Source: Odiellus spinosus (taxonomy: Eukaryota; Arthropoda; Arachnida; Opiliones; Phalangiidae). Taken from it: a DNA stretch of 64,000 nucleotides. The position numbers and the translations under genes are program-made. Where the stretch lies: the NCBI GenBank assembly GCA_963920705.1, contig OY987231.1:18267024-18331023 (forward strand). Direction: 5' to 3'. Positions 32,701-47,700 of this stretch are shown piece by piece (position 1 is the first letter of the stretch; each line of letters begins with the position of its first letter). A model generated the notes under the pieces. It saw nothing but the letters and a program-made list of their open reading frames with translations. It was not told the DNA's origin and did no database searches.

Positions 32701-35700
32701 AACGACCTTGATAAATTATCAGAAACACGCATTCGCTATCTTGATGCAAAGAATTTTGACTTTAGAGCGAGGCCTGTGTTAACTTAAAATGCGTCTTGCC
32801 ATGCAGAGGGCAATAAATATGCCTCGAAACAGCGATCGGGTGGGGTATCTCCCCTCAAAAACTAAGAGTCATAAAGGATCGTCACTGTAGCGTGCTTGGG
32901 GTACAAGAATAGCGATGGTTGGCGGCAAAAGTTATATTGGAGGAAGACAATTTACTTAAAAGCTAGGAAGAACTTTTTAACAAAAGGATATACGTTCTGG
33001 GCACGGTCATTCCAGAATTTAAAAGACTTTTTTTTCTTCGAAAAACGGGGAAAAGATCGTTAACTAAACCGACTTGGAAGGCCTACATTTTCTTCTATTC
33101 AAGGGAATCTTTTAAGATTTTTAGAGCAAAGCTATATGGGATTTTGGACAACAAAAATAGGTTTCAGTGGAATCAGCGCAAAGGCTTAGCAACGACTAGA
33201 AACCGGGAAGTTTAATGCAATCAATGCTTGGAAACAAGATTGCAAATTTTCTCGTTAAATTTATTTATTTTGTTCACAAAGAATTATCGAGTCAGATAAG
33301 TTTTCCGGGGATAAGATGGCATAGAGTGAAAGGAAAACTTGGAGCTAATTCATTTTCGGAATCATCATGCCCAAAAACGTATTCGAGAATTTTCAAACCA
33401 TTTTTAGACACTTTTTTGGTGTTTAAATTAATTTCTAAAGTTTGGTTTTGAGTTTTAAGTATTAATTTGGGCAAATCGATATTATTCCAGCCTTCAATAG
33501 AGCTTGTAATGTTTGATGTGCAAGACCTAGGGCGTCAAACGCCGGCTATTCATTTAATGTTATTACATTACAAGCGCTGTTGAAAGATGAAATAAAATGA
33601 TTGGCCCAAATTTATATTTACTTTTATTCAAATTTTACCAAAATTTAGACATTAATTTAAATATTGAATATTGTTTTTAATAGCATGAAACATTAAAATA
33701 TTACGTAAATTCCTTCGAAAACAATAGTGATAGCCTCACTTTAATCAAAAGCGTATAATTTTGAATAACATTCAAACGAGCGCATTCAAAAACCTCAGGG
33801 CAATAAATATTTAATGAATTGGAACGACACTAAAACCATTTTTTCATTGTTTTTCTACGTTTTTCAATAAAATTACATTAATTAGTTCACGAAATAAAAC
33901 TTGCGCAGGGGGAAATCATGCATGCCGTTTACATTCATGGCCTCTAACTGACTTGTCATTATCAAGGATTTTGGATGGCAAAAATTCAACTAATAGCCTG
34001 TTATTCGTATTCCGATCTCGTTAATGGGACATTAAAACTAAAACCGAAAATGAATCGCGTCAAAAATTATACACACCTAAAAATCTTCCGTATCAAATTC
34101 TAAAGTGCATATAATACACGCTTCACTAACCATGCTCTAAAGGAGGGGTCAAATGAAAATCAAGTTTTTATTAATAGATTCCTTACAATCTACCCTAAAT
34201 TAGCCACCAATGTAAATTTAAACCACTTCCGGTAATTAAAGAAAAATCAAAGAGCTAAGGAGTTCAAAATTTTGAAAATTTAAATAAAACCATTCCTCTA
34301 TATAAGCGTATTTACATACTAAGGCTTAGGAAATATTTTCAGTAATCTATGAAAAAAAACACGATTCTCGCAAACTATATAGTCGATTCAGAAACAATTT
34401 CCTGTTCCCAATAACGATTTTAATCTATTAAAACCTTTAATTATATCCCGTATTTAGTACTCGGGAGTTTTAATTAACTTTTAATTGAAGTGAGCCTGAC
34501 ACGAAATTTTCATGAAATACAAATGTAAATTGAGTAGCATTTTCGAAAAAATCGTTTAAACACGATTGAATATAAATATACGTATTAGAAAACACTAAAT
34601 ATACCTATTTTATAACCGCCATTTTCGAAATTTTTGAAGTTTCCCCGCAATACTAAGTCATAACTATGGTCGCCTAACATAAGACCTAAGCCTAATTTAA
34701 TTAATATATATTTTCGAAATTTGAGATTTGTAGATTATAATGTTTAACTAAGAAAGAACAGACAGTAAGAGTAACCCTTTAAATGATATTTTTAGAAAAC
34801 GTTTTACCCTCTTCAGACGACGCGTAATTAGCCCGGTTTAATCACAATTAACCGAGGTTTATTGAACTGGGAAGACTGAAAACCTCAGTTAAATCTGATT
34901 AAACCGGCTAAATACGCCTCGTCTGAAGAGGGTAGTACGGCAACTTGTCAAGTATTTTATCTTTTACTCAAAACGTCTTGACCATGGTGATGAAATTAAA
35001 TTATAATTAAATTAATTTATTTACGATTTCAACTACTACTGCATGGTTATAAAAACTGTTTATTAAATAAACATTTCTGTGAAGCTTTCCTTTTCAACTC
35101 AAATATAGTCAGAAGCCGATGAAACCCTCCTTTGAAGTGTACTACTCTAATGTTCCATATAGCGCTCCTCTCTGTATGGGTAAAATTCCCAATTTTACTA
35201 GATCGGAGGGGTCCTACTTCATGCCCCCTGTCTAAGGAAAATTGGAAATTCTCTCTCTCCACAAACGACGACGTTTTTTTGACGAACTCCAAGGCTGCTA
35301 GAGATATTCGCTCGACGAACTCCCGCTTCGAAAATATCTACCGTTAGGAGGCGTACGAATCGCGCTTTTTGAAACTAACCCATACAGAGAGGGGTAGACA
35401 AGACCAGGGAGTAATAGACTTCAAAGGAGGGTTTCATCGGCTTCTGATATAGTCTATATTTGGATTGAAAAGAAACTTGTATTATACGTTCAAAAGCTTC
35501 TCTACCATTTTAGTTGTAAAAATGCGTAATTATCTAACTATGGTAATGACAAGAAAATTGCGCTTCATGGCCTATAAAATATCAAATATCTTTCTTCAGT
35601 ATGGTCTATACATATTTTAAACCCTTTAAAAAACGAGCGGCGGGGTCCTGAATGGGTTAAGCGATTGTTTTTGACAGTACCCTTTCATTCAAAAACCCTT

Positions 35701-38700
35701 TCGCTGAAACACGCTTAGTGATAGACTTTTAGCCGATAAACTGCGAATATACGTTGCACGCTTATGTAAGCTATTACGCTTATCAGATAGTAGCATTATT
35801 ATATTTCGAACTAAATAAGCGAAAATATTCTGAAGGCCAAGGTCTGACGATATGACGTAAGTGGATTCGTCTACCGTTTTCGAGATAAACTTCCCGAACA
35901 GATAAAAACGGTAATGAAATACTTAATAATGAGAGCGATTTCACAAACCACTTATACGTCTACTATGTTTTGATTAAATACGCAAATATTAAATGAGGTT
36001 AGGTTCAATCTGAACACTGAAGTGTGGATAGGGTAGAGATCTTTTGTTCTCGCGCAACCATGGGAAAAGAGCATTAGGGTGAAAAGCGGTCTTCTTCAAG
36101 CCCTTATGTAATAGTCCTTCATTGCAATTTATTCTTGACCCACGATTGGCTAAAGATCTTAAATAATCCTCGGTTCTTTGAGTTAGAAAGCGAGTAATAA
36201 AGTACTCTCCTAGTGGAAAAAAAAATCTCGCGGCATTTCTATAGTTCCAATGATCAAAAACTCTCCTTGTAAAAAAGGCTTCAACATTTCGAACTCTGCA
36301 AGCTCAAAAGCTCCTTCCTCCTTGTTAAAATAAAAATCTAACCTTATAAGGTATACTAATTCCGAGGGGTCAGACACTCTTGGATTTGCTGTACACCTGA
36401 GTTCACTGAGTTCAGCTTTGACAGTGCATCGAGTTCGAACTCTCATGAACTCTTAGTTCAGCTTTGATAGTGCAGAGTGTTCAAAAATTTTGTACACTTG
36501 AGTTCGCGAGTGTCTGCCCTTCGATTAATTCACAAGGAGGCATATTTTTTCGACAACTTTTCGAACTCTTCAACATTTCAACATTAATTCTCGTTTAAAT
36601 TATTTTGAAATTAGGAGTACTTCCTTTTAAATATTTAAATATGTGTAAATTTAGTTATACGAAATCTATCGATACAAAATTTGAACTATACACGTACAAG
36701 ATAGTTTATCGGACATTTCCCCCTCTCACCGGCTACCGTCTTTACTCGGAAACGTACCCAACATATGAAACGTGTTTAATAAGTATGGGAAACCATTATC
36801 GAACGCCATCGGCTTTCAATGCAACTTTATATCATGGAAGAAAAAAAAGTGAAATATTGAACGAGCGTTTTGTCATATACCGACCTAATTTAAATAGAGA
36901 AAAACTAAGTACGTTTAGACTTTAGATCATTCGCGAAGGGGGGGGGGAATCAGAAAAATAGATCAAAGGACTATAGTGAAGCAAGCGGGGTAGCAAACGC
37001 TATCAGTAAGGTCAAAGGGGGTTAAGAGGGATCAAGCCCCCGTCAAGCGAATCGGCTCCATCCCCTCCTATCACGGGTTCAGCTTCATATCTCGGAGTCA
37101 CGCGGCCGTGCAGCTTTGAGAGTATTATAGAGTGGAAAGGGACTCGGCATTGTCTCTATTGTAGTTCATATCACTACGAAACGTCATGAAGTACCAACTT
37201 AGAATCGACCTTTATATCTCTAACATATTTCAGTTCTTAGAGCTAAACGTAGAATATATTTTTGAAACCATAAACATTTCCAAATGATCCCAACTTTAGA
37301 AGAAAGGAGAGGCAAGATTTTCACGAGTCAGTCGGAAATTTCAGTATATTTAAAGCTAAAAACCCATATATCCGTATTTTATTTGTTTCATAGGAATCAA
37401 AGATATATCCACAGTAATCTTCGGATGGTTATGAGAACCGTGGGGGTAAAAATGGGGTAAGCTCAAAGGGAGAAAATATTTATAGCTGGAATTGATGCCG
37501 CGAGACTTCGACGTCCCTCTGGCGGGAGAGGCGGGAAACTATACTTTTAGAGCCATGCAAGGCTAAAATATCGACCGGTTAATATATACAAAAGCCAAGC
37601 TTGCAGAGAGAGAGAGAGAGATATAGGTGACTGCATGGGTGCTGTATTAAAAATATAGATCCCAGTTACGTAAAAGAAAAAAAAACGGAAGGGGAGAGAC
37701 TGATGGGAGTGGTCTCTTATGGAAGGGAAAAGGAGACTTTGTCCCCCCCTTCGGTGGATATCTGAAAGGGGATTGGATAAGAGTTGCGCGTCTCCTAAAG
37801 CTAGATGGAAGCCAGCCTCCGGATCGATCTTGCGGGTAACGTCGCACCAAAGTACACCCCAAAATGTATATAACGGTTCGGGGGTTGGTCCCCCGTTCTT
37901 TGGTGGCGGGCAGGCGGATTTGGCCAGGGTGCGGGAGAGACTTTGAGGTGCAAGGGTGGCCTGGGGGTGACAGGGAGGACTACTTGGGAGAAGTAGGGTA
38001 GAAGGGGGAATCGCCTTTAAGAATGTAGTGGAAGCTTGGCTATATGTACGGTCGAGGCTAGCTCGGTTCCAGTATTGAGTATTTTGGCTGTTTCCAAGGG
38101 CAACCGAGCCGCTCAGACGCAGACCCAAAGTTTGGTTTTCTCTTCTCTTATGGATTTTTCCATCCCTATTCGACCCCCTTTTCTCTCTCCTTACCTTCTA
38201 AAGGAGAATCTTATAAGCTAGGCCTTTTTCGAGTGACATAGACAAAGAGGAAGCTAATATTAGCATCGTTACAATATTGCCTTTTATTTTAGGCTAAAAT
38301 TTTCTATTTAATCATTTTCCTTGCTGAAATTAATTTGGACGATATCGTTTATGAGAGTGAATTAGTATCACCATGTATTTTGAGTTTAATTAAGTTAAAG
38401 TTGTTAATTTTAAGAGAAAATATTTGTTTCTTATTTTTATATTAAAGGGATTGTATCACGATCTCAAAGGAAGAAGAAAATATAAATTTGATTTTTAAAA
38501 TAGTCGTTAATCATACTAGAAATGAAGCTTAATTGAGAAAATTATATCTCTTTGAGTTCAAAACTTAACGAATACACTCTTGAATTCGCTGTACACCTGA
38601 GTTCACTGAGTGCAGCTTCGACAGTGCATTGAATTCGAACTTTTATGAACTCCGAGTTCAGCTTTGATAGTGCAAATAATTCAAAAATTTTGTACACCTG

Positions 38701-41700
38701 AGTTCGCGAGTGTCTGCCCCCTCGGAATAAAGTGATTTATAAAAACACCTAGGCATAATTGAAAGAAACACAAAAAGAAAAGCTACCAGTTAAGAATATT
38801 CTCCTAAACATTTAAATACCTGAAACAAAATAGTAACAAGCTCTTTAAAAAAAAAATATCGTCAAAAATATAATAACTGCGTAGACTGTGAATTTTTATC
38901 TATTTTATCTTTCCATTCGAAGATATAATTTATTGATAAATAACCTACGCGTTTTAAAATTCATTAAAGTTATTTCTCAAAAGTACAGATTCGTTTTATC
39001 ATATATTGTTAGATAATAACACCAGTAATGCCCAAAGCATCTGCAATTATAATTATCAAGAGTTAAGCAATTGCTTTCGCTAACTTTCAAAATGCAATCT
39101 GATTGTTCGACATGTAGCGTAAGGCAGGTCATAGCGAGGTCTCTATGGAGAGATGGGTATTCTTAATGTATTAAAAAGCACGACAATAACACTTCATCCC
39201 ATGCACCGCAACCTTACTGCAGCAATAGCAACCATGGAATATTGAAATCAAAACCCGAAAATGCAAAATTCAGCGCACATGCACTAGAAATATCGCAATG
39301 TTTGAGGAAGAGATTAACAAGTAGAAATTGACACTTTAGGCATATAATGGGGTTACATTGTGAAATGCGAAGTCCCTATCGTTTGCTTAGTCCATTTAAT
39401 AAAAAAAAAAGAATTGCATTGACAATGGCGCGGCGTTCGACTCGAAAATCACTGAAGAGGTCAAATAAACAGGGAAGGGTCATCGCGATGAGGGCTTTGA
39501 GCTCCAGCCTTCATTCCCTCTCCTCGCCAGGGTTCGATCCTTCATCACGTAGCGTGGATTTTATGACCCAAGCCCTCTGGTAAACTTTATCTCGGCAAAA
39601 CACTATTATGAAATATGACAGGTCTCTGCATGCGCGGAAGTTTTTCGTTTTAAAATTTATATTTATCATATTTATCCATCTGGTTCGTCGGAAAGTCAGA
39701 TTCAATATTTATAATTGGTCTTTATTATTCCTTAACAGGTCCATATAAAGTCTAGTTTCATTATGAACGGCGTTTGCGTCAGGTGGCGTGGATGGATGGA
39801 CATTGAAAGGTTGGACGGTGTTGGATGTCTAGAGTATGACGAGGACCGGGCCAGGGTAATTATCTATGATTTACTATTCATTTTTAGGAGTCGGGATAAA
39901 CTAGAAATTTAGATTTTTCACCGAAAAGTATAAGGTTTTGGGAAAACTAATACGAAAGTTGGGCGAGGTTTACAGATTTGGTTGGTAAAATTTATTTGGC
40001 CAAAATATTGGAAAAAATGGCTAATGGGGGAGGTTTGCAGATTTGGTTTTCCAAAATAATTCGGCCAAAATATTGGGAAAGTTGGGCATGATTTGCAAAA
40101 ATAATTGTTTGCAAACTTGTAGGAAATTTGGGCGAGGTTTGCAGATTTGGTTTGCTAAAATAATTTGGCCAAAATATTGGGAAAGTTGGGCAATGTTTGC
40201 AAAATTGTTGGGCGAGGTTTGCAGATTTGGGTTGCCAAAATAATTTGGCCAAAATATTTTGAAAGTTGGGCAAGGCTTGCAAAAATAATTTGGTAGCTAA
40301 TTGAAAAGTTTAGAAAAGTTTAGAAAATAATTTGGCAAACCAGTAAAATTTTCGAAAGTTGGGTAAGATTTTCAGATTTGATATGCCGAATTAATTTGGG
40401 CAATTATACTATGGTTTTTTGATAGTTGAGTAAGGTTTGCAGATTTCGGTTACAAAACTATAATATGGGAAATCTAGTAGGATTTTTGGAAGCTTCGCAA
40501 AGTGTTTTAATAGTCTAAACTAAATAACATTAACTTAAATCAAATGTATTGTTATAATTGAATAGTTGGAAGACGCGCTGATGCGAGAGCAAGTGGAAAG
40601 ATACAACCAGAGGTTGCGTGATTTCGAAGAGAAACAGAGGCAGTACCGAGCGCAGCAAGAACGGCAAGCGGAAGCCTTGCAACGCTTACACTCTCACACG
40701 CATCAGCACCATCAACATCAACACCACCAACTATCCCACTTGCAGGTGAGAGGTGAGACTTATCATTTTTTGTATTTTTATTTTACCCGTTATATATTTG
40801 TTTTGGAATATATATCACTTTCATTATACATAGCCTACATTACCTATTTAAACATAATCAAATTTACAAAATTCAAATAATTGGGTAATCACAGTTATCT
40901 CAATTGTCTTAAAGGTAGAATAAAGCCCGGCAACACTTTTCTATCAATATTTTCACGCGTTTCACGCTCATGCGCTCATAGAAATATCATTAGCGTGCGA
41001 GCGTGAAACGCTTGAAAATTGGTCTGTGTGAATCCGGCTTAACGAGACTTAATTAAAACCCATCCGCGAAGAGTTTGATATCTCGTCGTACAACAGTCTT
41101 TAGAGAACCAGCAAAAGCACGAGTCTCTTAAGTCTAGTTACGAAACGTTTTACTGTTGGAAGAGTGCTCTCCTCACGTGATTGGCCAGAGACTGTTTAAT
41201 CCCGAGAAATTAAACTCTTAATGTTACCTTTTTAAGCCTACTTTTTGAGTAAGATAATTACCGATATATATTAATAATGAATCGATAAAAATTCTCCTGC
41301 TGTCAGAATGCATTCTTCCTTTAAAAGTGTTAATTTCCTACTTCTTGGGCATTCACTTTGTTAAATAGTTAAATTGTATTAAAAACAACAATGCTTCGGA
41401 CAATTACATATAACGAGGTAATTTAATGCATTTCGGTTTAAGAGTTGGTTAAAACTGATAAAAATCGAGCTTTTATTAAAAAATATTTGTGGGAATATTT
41501 AAAAAATTTGAAATATTTGCATTCAATTTATAATTAAAGTCAGAAGCCGATGAAACCCTCCTTTGAAGTCTATTACTCCCGGGTCTTGTCTACCCCTCTC
41601 TGTATGGGTTAGTTTCAAAAAGCGCGATTCGTACGCCTCCTAACGGTAGATATTTTCGAAGCGGGAGTTCGTCCAGCGAATATCTCTAGCAGCCTTGGAG

Positions 41701-44700
41701 TTCGTTAAAAAAACGTCGTCGTTTGTGGAGAGAGAGAATTTAAAATTTTCCGTAGACAGGGGGTATGAAGTAGGACCCCTCCGATCTCGTAAAATTGGGA
41801 ATTTTACTTCAAAGGAGGGTTTCATCGGCTTCTGTTAAAGTCTAGTACTATATCATGGATATTTTGATTACGTTTTAGAGCCTTCGTGATTAGAAAGAAC
41901 CGTTAATTTTTATTAAGAATAGTATTAAATCGACTGTGGGAGTTAAGACACCTGAAATGACTGATGGAGAATTTCCCTAAGAGTTTGAAGAGAGATCTAT
42001 ATAGGAGGGTATGATTTTTATTTAAGAATGCCTATATAGGGAGCAAAATATTAGCGCCTTTTACTATTTGAATAGAAAATGGTAGAGGAGGATTCCTTAA
42101 TCCCATCTAGCTCAGGCGTCGAGCGAGAGATAATATGCCGGGCTCCAAGCAGGGACGGCTTAAAAAACGATGGATGACGCTATACCTTATATTGAATCGG
42201 CTTTCAGCCCGCCGAGCAAAAGCTAGAATCGCTTTTAAGAGCGAACAAAAGGGAAAGATAGCGGATTTGACGCCCTAGAAAGGATAATCCTCATTGCCAG
42301 GGGCTTCCGCCAAAAAACGCCACCAGATGGCTAACGCGTTCGATGGACTACCGGAGAACTAACTCCTTGTACTGTTAAGGCTATCGGCTCCCCCTATGAC
42401 CGGGAGGTGAGGGGTTGAATAAAAAAAAAGGGGAAATAATAATAATACAAGGGGTGTTCTCGTAATAAGGACCCTGAGGGGGCCAAATTGGGTTCATGGG
42501 GGACAAAGGTTATATCCCCTTTTTAAAACTAGATAACTAGAGTGACAGGTCGACGTCAATTCTATTCTATTATATTACACGCGTATAAAATAAATCTAGA
42601 GTTTAGAAAATATTTAACAAATTGTATTTCAATGTTACTTTAACAATAACTAATTGGATTAGTATAATTTTGGAAGATACGAAGGAATAATTTTCTTCCA
42701 TTTATTTTTTTTTAATAAATAATTCAAAATTAAAGGGGTATTGTCGATTTTTCGCGAACACCAAATAGAATTTGAGTAGCATTTTCGGAAAGATTTTTAA
42801 AAAACGATTAGTCGAATTTTTCGGAAATTAAAAATCACCGACATTCCACGACGTTAGATTAGAGAGCCAGATAGTCGAACTATTTGAACTTATGTAGTTA
42901 ATTAGTTAATATCATATTTTGAAATTTCTTAAAGACATTTAAAACCAAAGATGTAAAGGTTTGAATTAATGTTTTAAATAGAAATCTATAAAATCATTCG
43001 AAAAAAAGTAACGCCATCACTTTTAACTAATTTAGAATTTTAAAACAGAGGGATTTAACTGCTAGCATCTCCTTGAACATATTTGTATTGCGAGTGAAAC
43101 ACTTCTACAGGCGCTTTATGGTAACCCTATGCAAAATTATGACCCTGGAAGGTATCTTTTCCTAAAACACTGTTGCGCGACTATTGGGGTACTTTTACAG
43201 GTGATTATATATACGCCTAAGAGTATAAATAAACATATTTGGAGCGTTTTTAAACGACCAATTTAAAAACATTACTCAAATTCAATTGGTTTTCATGTAA
43301 AAATCAGTAATATAATTTATCAAAATTACACATAACTACTCCATAAACATAATTAACGCCCAGTAAAGTTTATCCACACATCTAACAGGGTTGCCACAGG
43401 TCAGGGAATTATAAAATGAACCAAAAAAGTCGGGGGAAAGTCAGGGAATTTGAATCTGAAAAAATGTGGAAACCCTGTCTAAAACAAACTGCAAATTGTA
43501 CGTAATATATATCTAACCAAGCTCAAGTCTATGCGTAATTAAAAAAATGGATAACACCTATGAGGGAGAGACAGAACTTTTGATGTAATATTATGTGCCT
43601 TAAATTATGCTTACTGCTCCTAAACAAACAAAAAGTATGATTAATCTAAATTAGTCTGTTTTCCGGAAGATATAATAGTCATGCACGGTTTTAACTGATA
43701 TCTATATTTCACTTCGCCACCCACTTTAAGTTATTAATCTTCGTAGTAGTCATCTTTTTCTTGCAAAACATGTCGTAACTATATAAGATATCCAACAAAA
43801 ATCGTGTCTCGTCTTTGAGTCGACGCGAGTCGTCAACAAAAACCTGTCACAATTTTTTTTTTGAGGAATCGCCCACCATATTGTCGCCTCGACTCGGCGT
43901 ATGTAGGGCCTAACTTCTAAAAAAATCTGTAGTACGCGATTATACAATGCGGGCAATGTGTCATCTTGAAGAATTTGATACGTTAATCTTCAATCTCGTC
44001 CTCACTTCGCGTAATAAGTCCCTAACGCGTCTTGAGACGAAAGCGTGGAGAGCTATTGCTCAGTAACTACTAACTGCAGACCGGCAGCCAATTGACGCCG
44101 TGCGGAAATTAAAACCGAGTGAATTGTAATAGGAGTGAAACGTTACCGGAAATTCTTATTGCTCATATCAAAGCCACATGCCTCTATAATTATAAATTTA
44201 CGAGGAATTAACGAATAAAAAAAAAAAATACTGACTTAAGAGCAGCAGGCTTTTTTAAATTAATTTCCAGGAATATATATATAACAATCTTTCTTGAATA
44301 ATTTACCAAGAATATTACTAATTTTGCGTCACCATACATGGTTACGTATGTATTTTCATTTTTTGCTTTAAATGGAACATTAATTGTAATGGGGCTCTAT
44401 AATTTGCTTAATTAATATTTATCAGATTTAATTTAAACTATAATTTTTGGGACAGTCCTATAAATTTTCTTGGTCCGAGTATTAAGTAGAAATAAGTTTA
44501 TCTGACAAAACCTCAGAATGCATAATATTTAAATCAAATGTTTCTAATAAAAATTAAATGTTTCTGACAAAAATTCATTTTTCAAGGGTATATGTCAATT
44601 CTATCATTTATCGCGGTATAATGTGTAGTTCTATACATTGTATTGAATTTTTGATTAGGCGTAACTGTTACTTATGTTAATATCAATTTATATTCGACTG

Positions 44701-47700
44701 GTTCAAGTGGTTCGCGAAGGGGATAATATCAAAAATTTCCCACGAAATATAAATCCATCCAATTTCCATTTTTATTTTTTGTCAGAAATGGCAGGAATAA
44801 AACATTTTTCGTCACAAATATATCAATTTCTATCAAGGAAAAGTACATAAAGGTCACGTGTCGCGAACAACTCTTAAGCCCCTTAGATTCCATATTGCAG
44901 ATTTTTTTTATTTTGGTGCAAATCCTCCCAAAAACTTTACCCCTCCGTCTATCAAACTGATGAATCACATCAATAGCCTCTCTAGATAAAAGCATTTTTC
45001 AAATTTACTTTTATTCTTAGGAGGATAAAGCATTATGTATAATTCCGCCTTAACTTTCTACACTTTGCAAACTACTGTTGAACAAGAGCTCAATTCCCCC
45101 TCAAAACGCGGACCCGATCCGACTCTCTTAATGTGGAAGGGACCGGAAAAAAATCCAAATAAAGGAAGTGCAGTGGAAATAAAATATATTACTACCGTTT
45201 TTACACGAAAAATTCCAATTTTATTAGTTCGCCTAGCCATACGTCTGAAAAATGCAATCTACTGCTCAATTAAAATGCAGCATCGCGCGTGGGAACATTT
45301 ATACCCGCGTTAGAAAACTCTTAAACAAATTTTTAAGTGCCTCATCACGACACTTTCTCTGTTTAAAAACGGTAACATTTCACTTTAAAAATCGTCCGGG
45401 GAGGGGGGCGTTCAAAAATTCGAAAATTTCAGAGCTAAAAGAGTCTTTGTTGTGTTAAAAGAAACACATGTCGGTTTCCCAGGACACTTGAAAACTATGC
45501 AGTGAAATTGAAGCAGTTTTAAGTACGTGCTACGGCATTGTAACCTATCTTGATCGAAACATAAGGTTTGAAATTTAACGCCTTTCAGATATATTTCCCA
45601 TATTAAGTGAGATAAAGGGAGTCTTTACATATTGAGAATATTGATTAATCGATTTATATTTGAATTATTATGAATCTATATTTTAATTACAATTTATAGA
45701 TTTATTATAAATGTAAGCCTTAATATTACTGATTTATTTAATAATTAAATCTTCATATCTATATATTTCTAATTAATACTAAATTGATCTATATATTTAA
45801 ATAAGCCTTGATTTATCGAACTATTTTTTAATTATCCCTCAATCGATAAATTTGACTTGAGCCTCATTTAAGTCCCGATGTATAGATCAATTTCTTTAAT
45901 TAAACCTAGAGTTTAATTTTTAATTAAGCTTGGATTAATCGATATTTATTGAAGCTCGATTTATCGATCTTTTTTTAAATAAGCCTCGATTTATCGATCT
46001 TTTTTTAAATAAGCCTCGATTTATCGATCTTTTTTTAAATAAGCCTCGATTTATCGATCTTTTTTTAAATAAGCCTCGATTTATCGATCTTTTTTAAATA
46101 AGCCTCGATTTATCGATCTTTTTTAAATAAGCCTCGATTTATCGATCTTTTTTAAATAAGCCTCGATTTATCGATCTTTTTTTAAATAAGCCTCGATTTA
46201 TCGATCTTTTTTTAAATAAGCCTCGATTTATCGATCTTTTTTTAAATAAGCCTCGATTTATCGATCTTTTTTTAAATAAGCCTCGATTTATCGATCTTTT
46301 TTTAAATAAGCCTCGATTTATCGATCTTTTTTTAAATAAGCCTCGATTTATCGATCTTTTTTTAAATAAGCCTCGATCTATCGATCGGGTTTTTGAATTA
46401 AACCTAGAAAAAAAAAAAAAAAAAAAAAAATTCTATATCGACAAGAGAAAAAGTAACGGTACATCGTTAGAATGAGAAAATAGTCTATATCGATCGCTTT
46501 CCAAAACAACGATGATATCGATTTGGGAAAATAATAATACGTATTGATCGATTTCGGAAAAGGTATCAAATAAAAGGATATATCAATTCTCATTAAATAA
46601 TACAACTAAATCCTAAGCGCTCCTATCTACCTAAAGAACCCATACTTTTCTCACGGGGGAGTCTAGGAAATATATTCGTCAAATCCGGCGAATCTAATAA
46701 GGATATAATAAGAAGTTGGCTTCAAAAATTATACAATAATCCACAGTCGCTTTATAAAAAAAAAAGCTGTATTACAAATTTGTCAAGCTCCCTCGCACGG
46801 CCTGCTGGTCCTACGTAGTTCGAGGGACGAATCGAATCATCAAACGCGACACGCGCTAAGGGCACGTGGCATTCTTTTAGACTACAGTATAACCTGAATA
46901 ATAAGAATTATAAAATCCGGATTTCACGCGAACTCCTGAAAAAAAATCTATGCCTTAATCCCCTAACGGAAAAACTGTTAACCCCCTGTTTCGGAGTCTC
47001 GCCTTACCGTATAATTGTTGTCCTGGTATAACAAGGTTATACACCACCCCGTTTGGGCACGTGACTCCAGTAATTTACGGCTTAAGTTCTTATAATCCTG
47101 GTCCCTTTTTTACTCGATGATGATGTAACAAATAGAGTTATTAGGGAAACATCAAACTAGGGGATTTCAATCTATATATATACAATGTTATCTTATCGTT
47201 TGACAAGTTTGACGAAAAATTTTCAAGTATCGAGAGAGGACATATTTTTGAAAAGGGTCCTTAACACTGTCGGCACGCGCCGACTGTCAATCATGGCCCA
47301 GATTTTTTTGGTAATTCTATTTTCGGGCCCATATTTTATAGTAGAAAAACGTCTCGAGTTTCTTTAACGCCATGTGGAAAGCGCCCGCGTTGATCGCTAA
47401 AAACCCGATAACCTTTCCATCGTTTGTTGAGTGCTAAAAAAAAAAAAAAGCTCTTTCAACGCCTTTGGCCCTATAATGTATTCGTAAAACTCTACATGGC
47501 GTTTAAAAGATAACTTGAACTCGTTTTTATAACCTTCATTCTCAACTATCTCGTGTTTTCATCGGAGAAACATTTCTCACAGGCGTTAAATTTCTAATGG
47601 TAGTTATCAATTTGATCATATTTGACTAAAAACATATCTATAAGCGGTGTTAAAGAGGATTTTTATGTATATATAAATCGGTGCATGCTATATCGAGCTA

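Larger units (their letters stand above)
28732..39738 (+). other. Bgb intron 3 (11.0 kb)
   Basis: No exon beyond those listed. It holds several inverted-repeat elements (30578, 32191, 34805, 35110, 36362, about 38570), a GA microsatellite at 37604-37621 and a GC-richer stretch, 37500-38150, with open frames on both strands that look non-coding. Confidence 0.7.

Noticed and set aside
36605..36925. 106-codon plus-strand frame in Bgb intron 3
   Set aside because: No ATG start, no motifs, and codon use like the surrounding intron.
37547..38128. 193-codon minus-strand frame in Bgb intron 3
   Set aside because: Low-complexity Ser/Pro composition, runs through a GA microsatellite, and no family features.
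39460..39620. tRNA or tRNA-derived SINE around GGTTCGATCC at 39532
   Set aside because: The B-box-like decamer stands alone; no convincing A box at the right distance and no cloverleaf.
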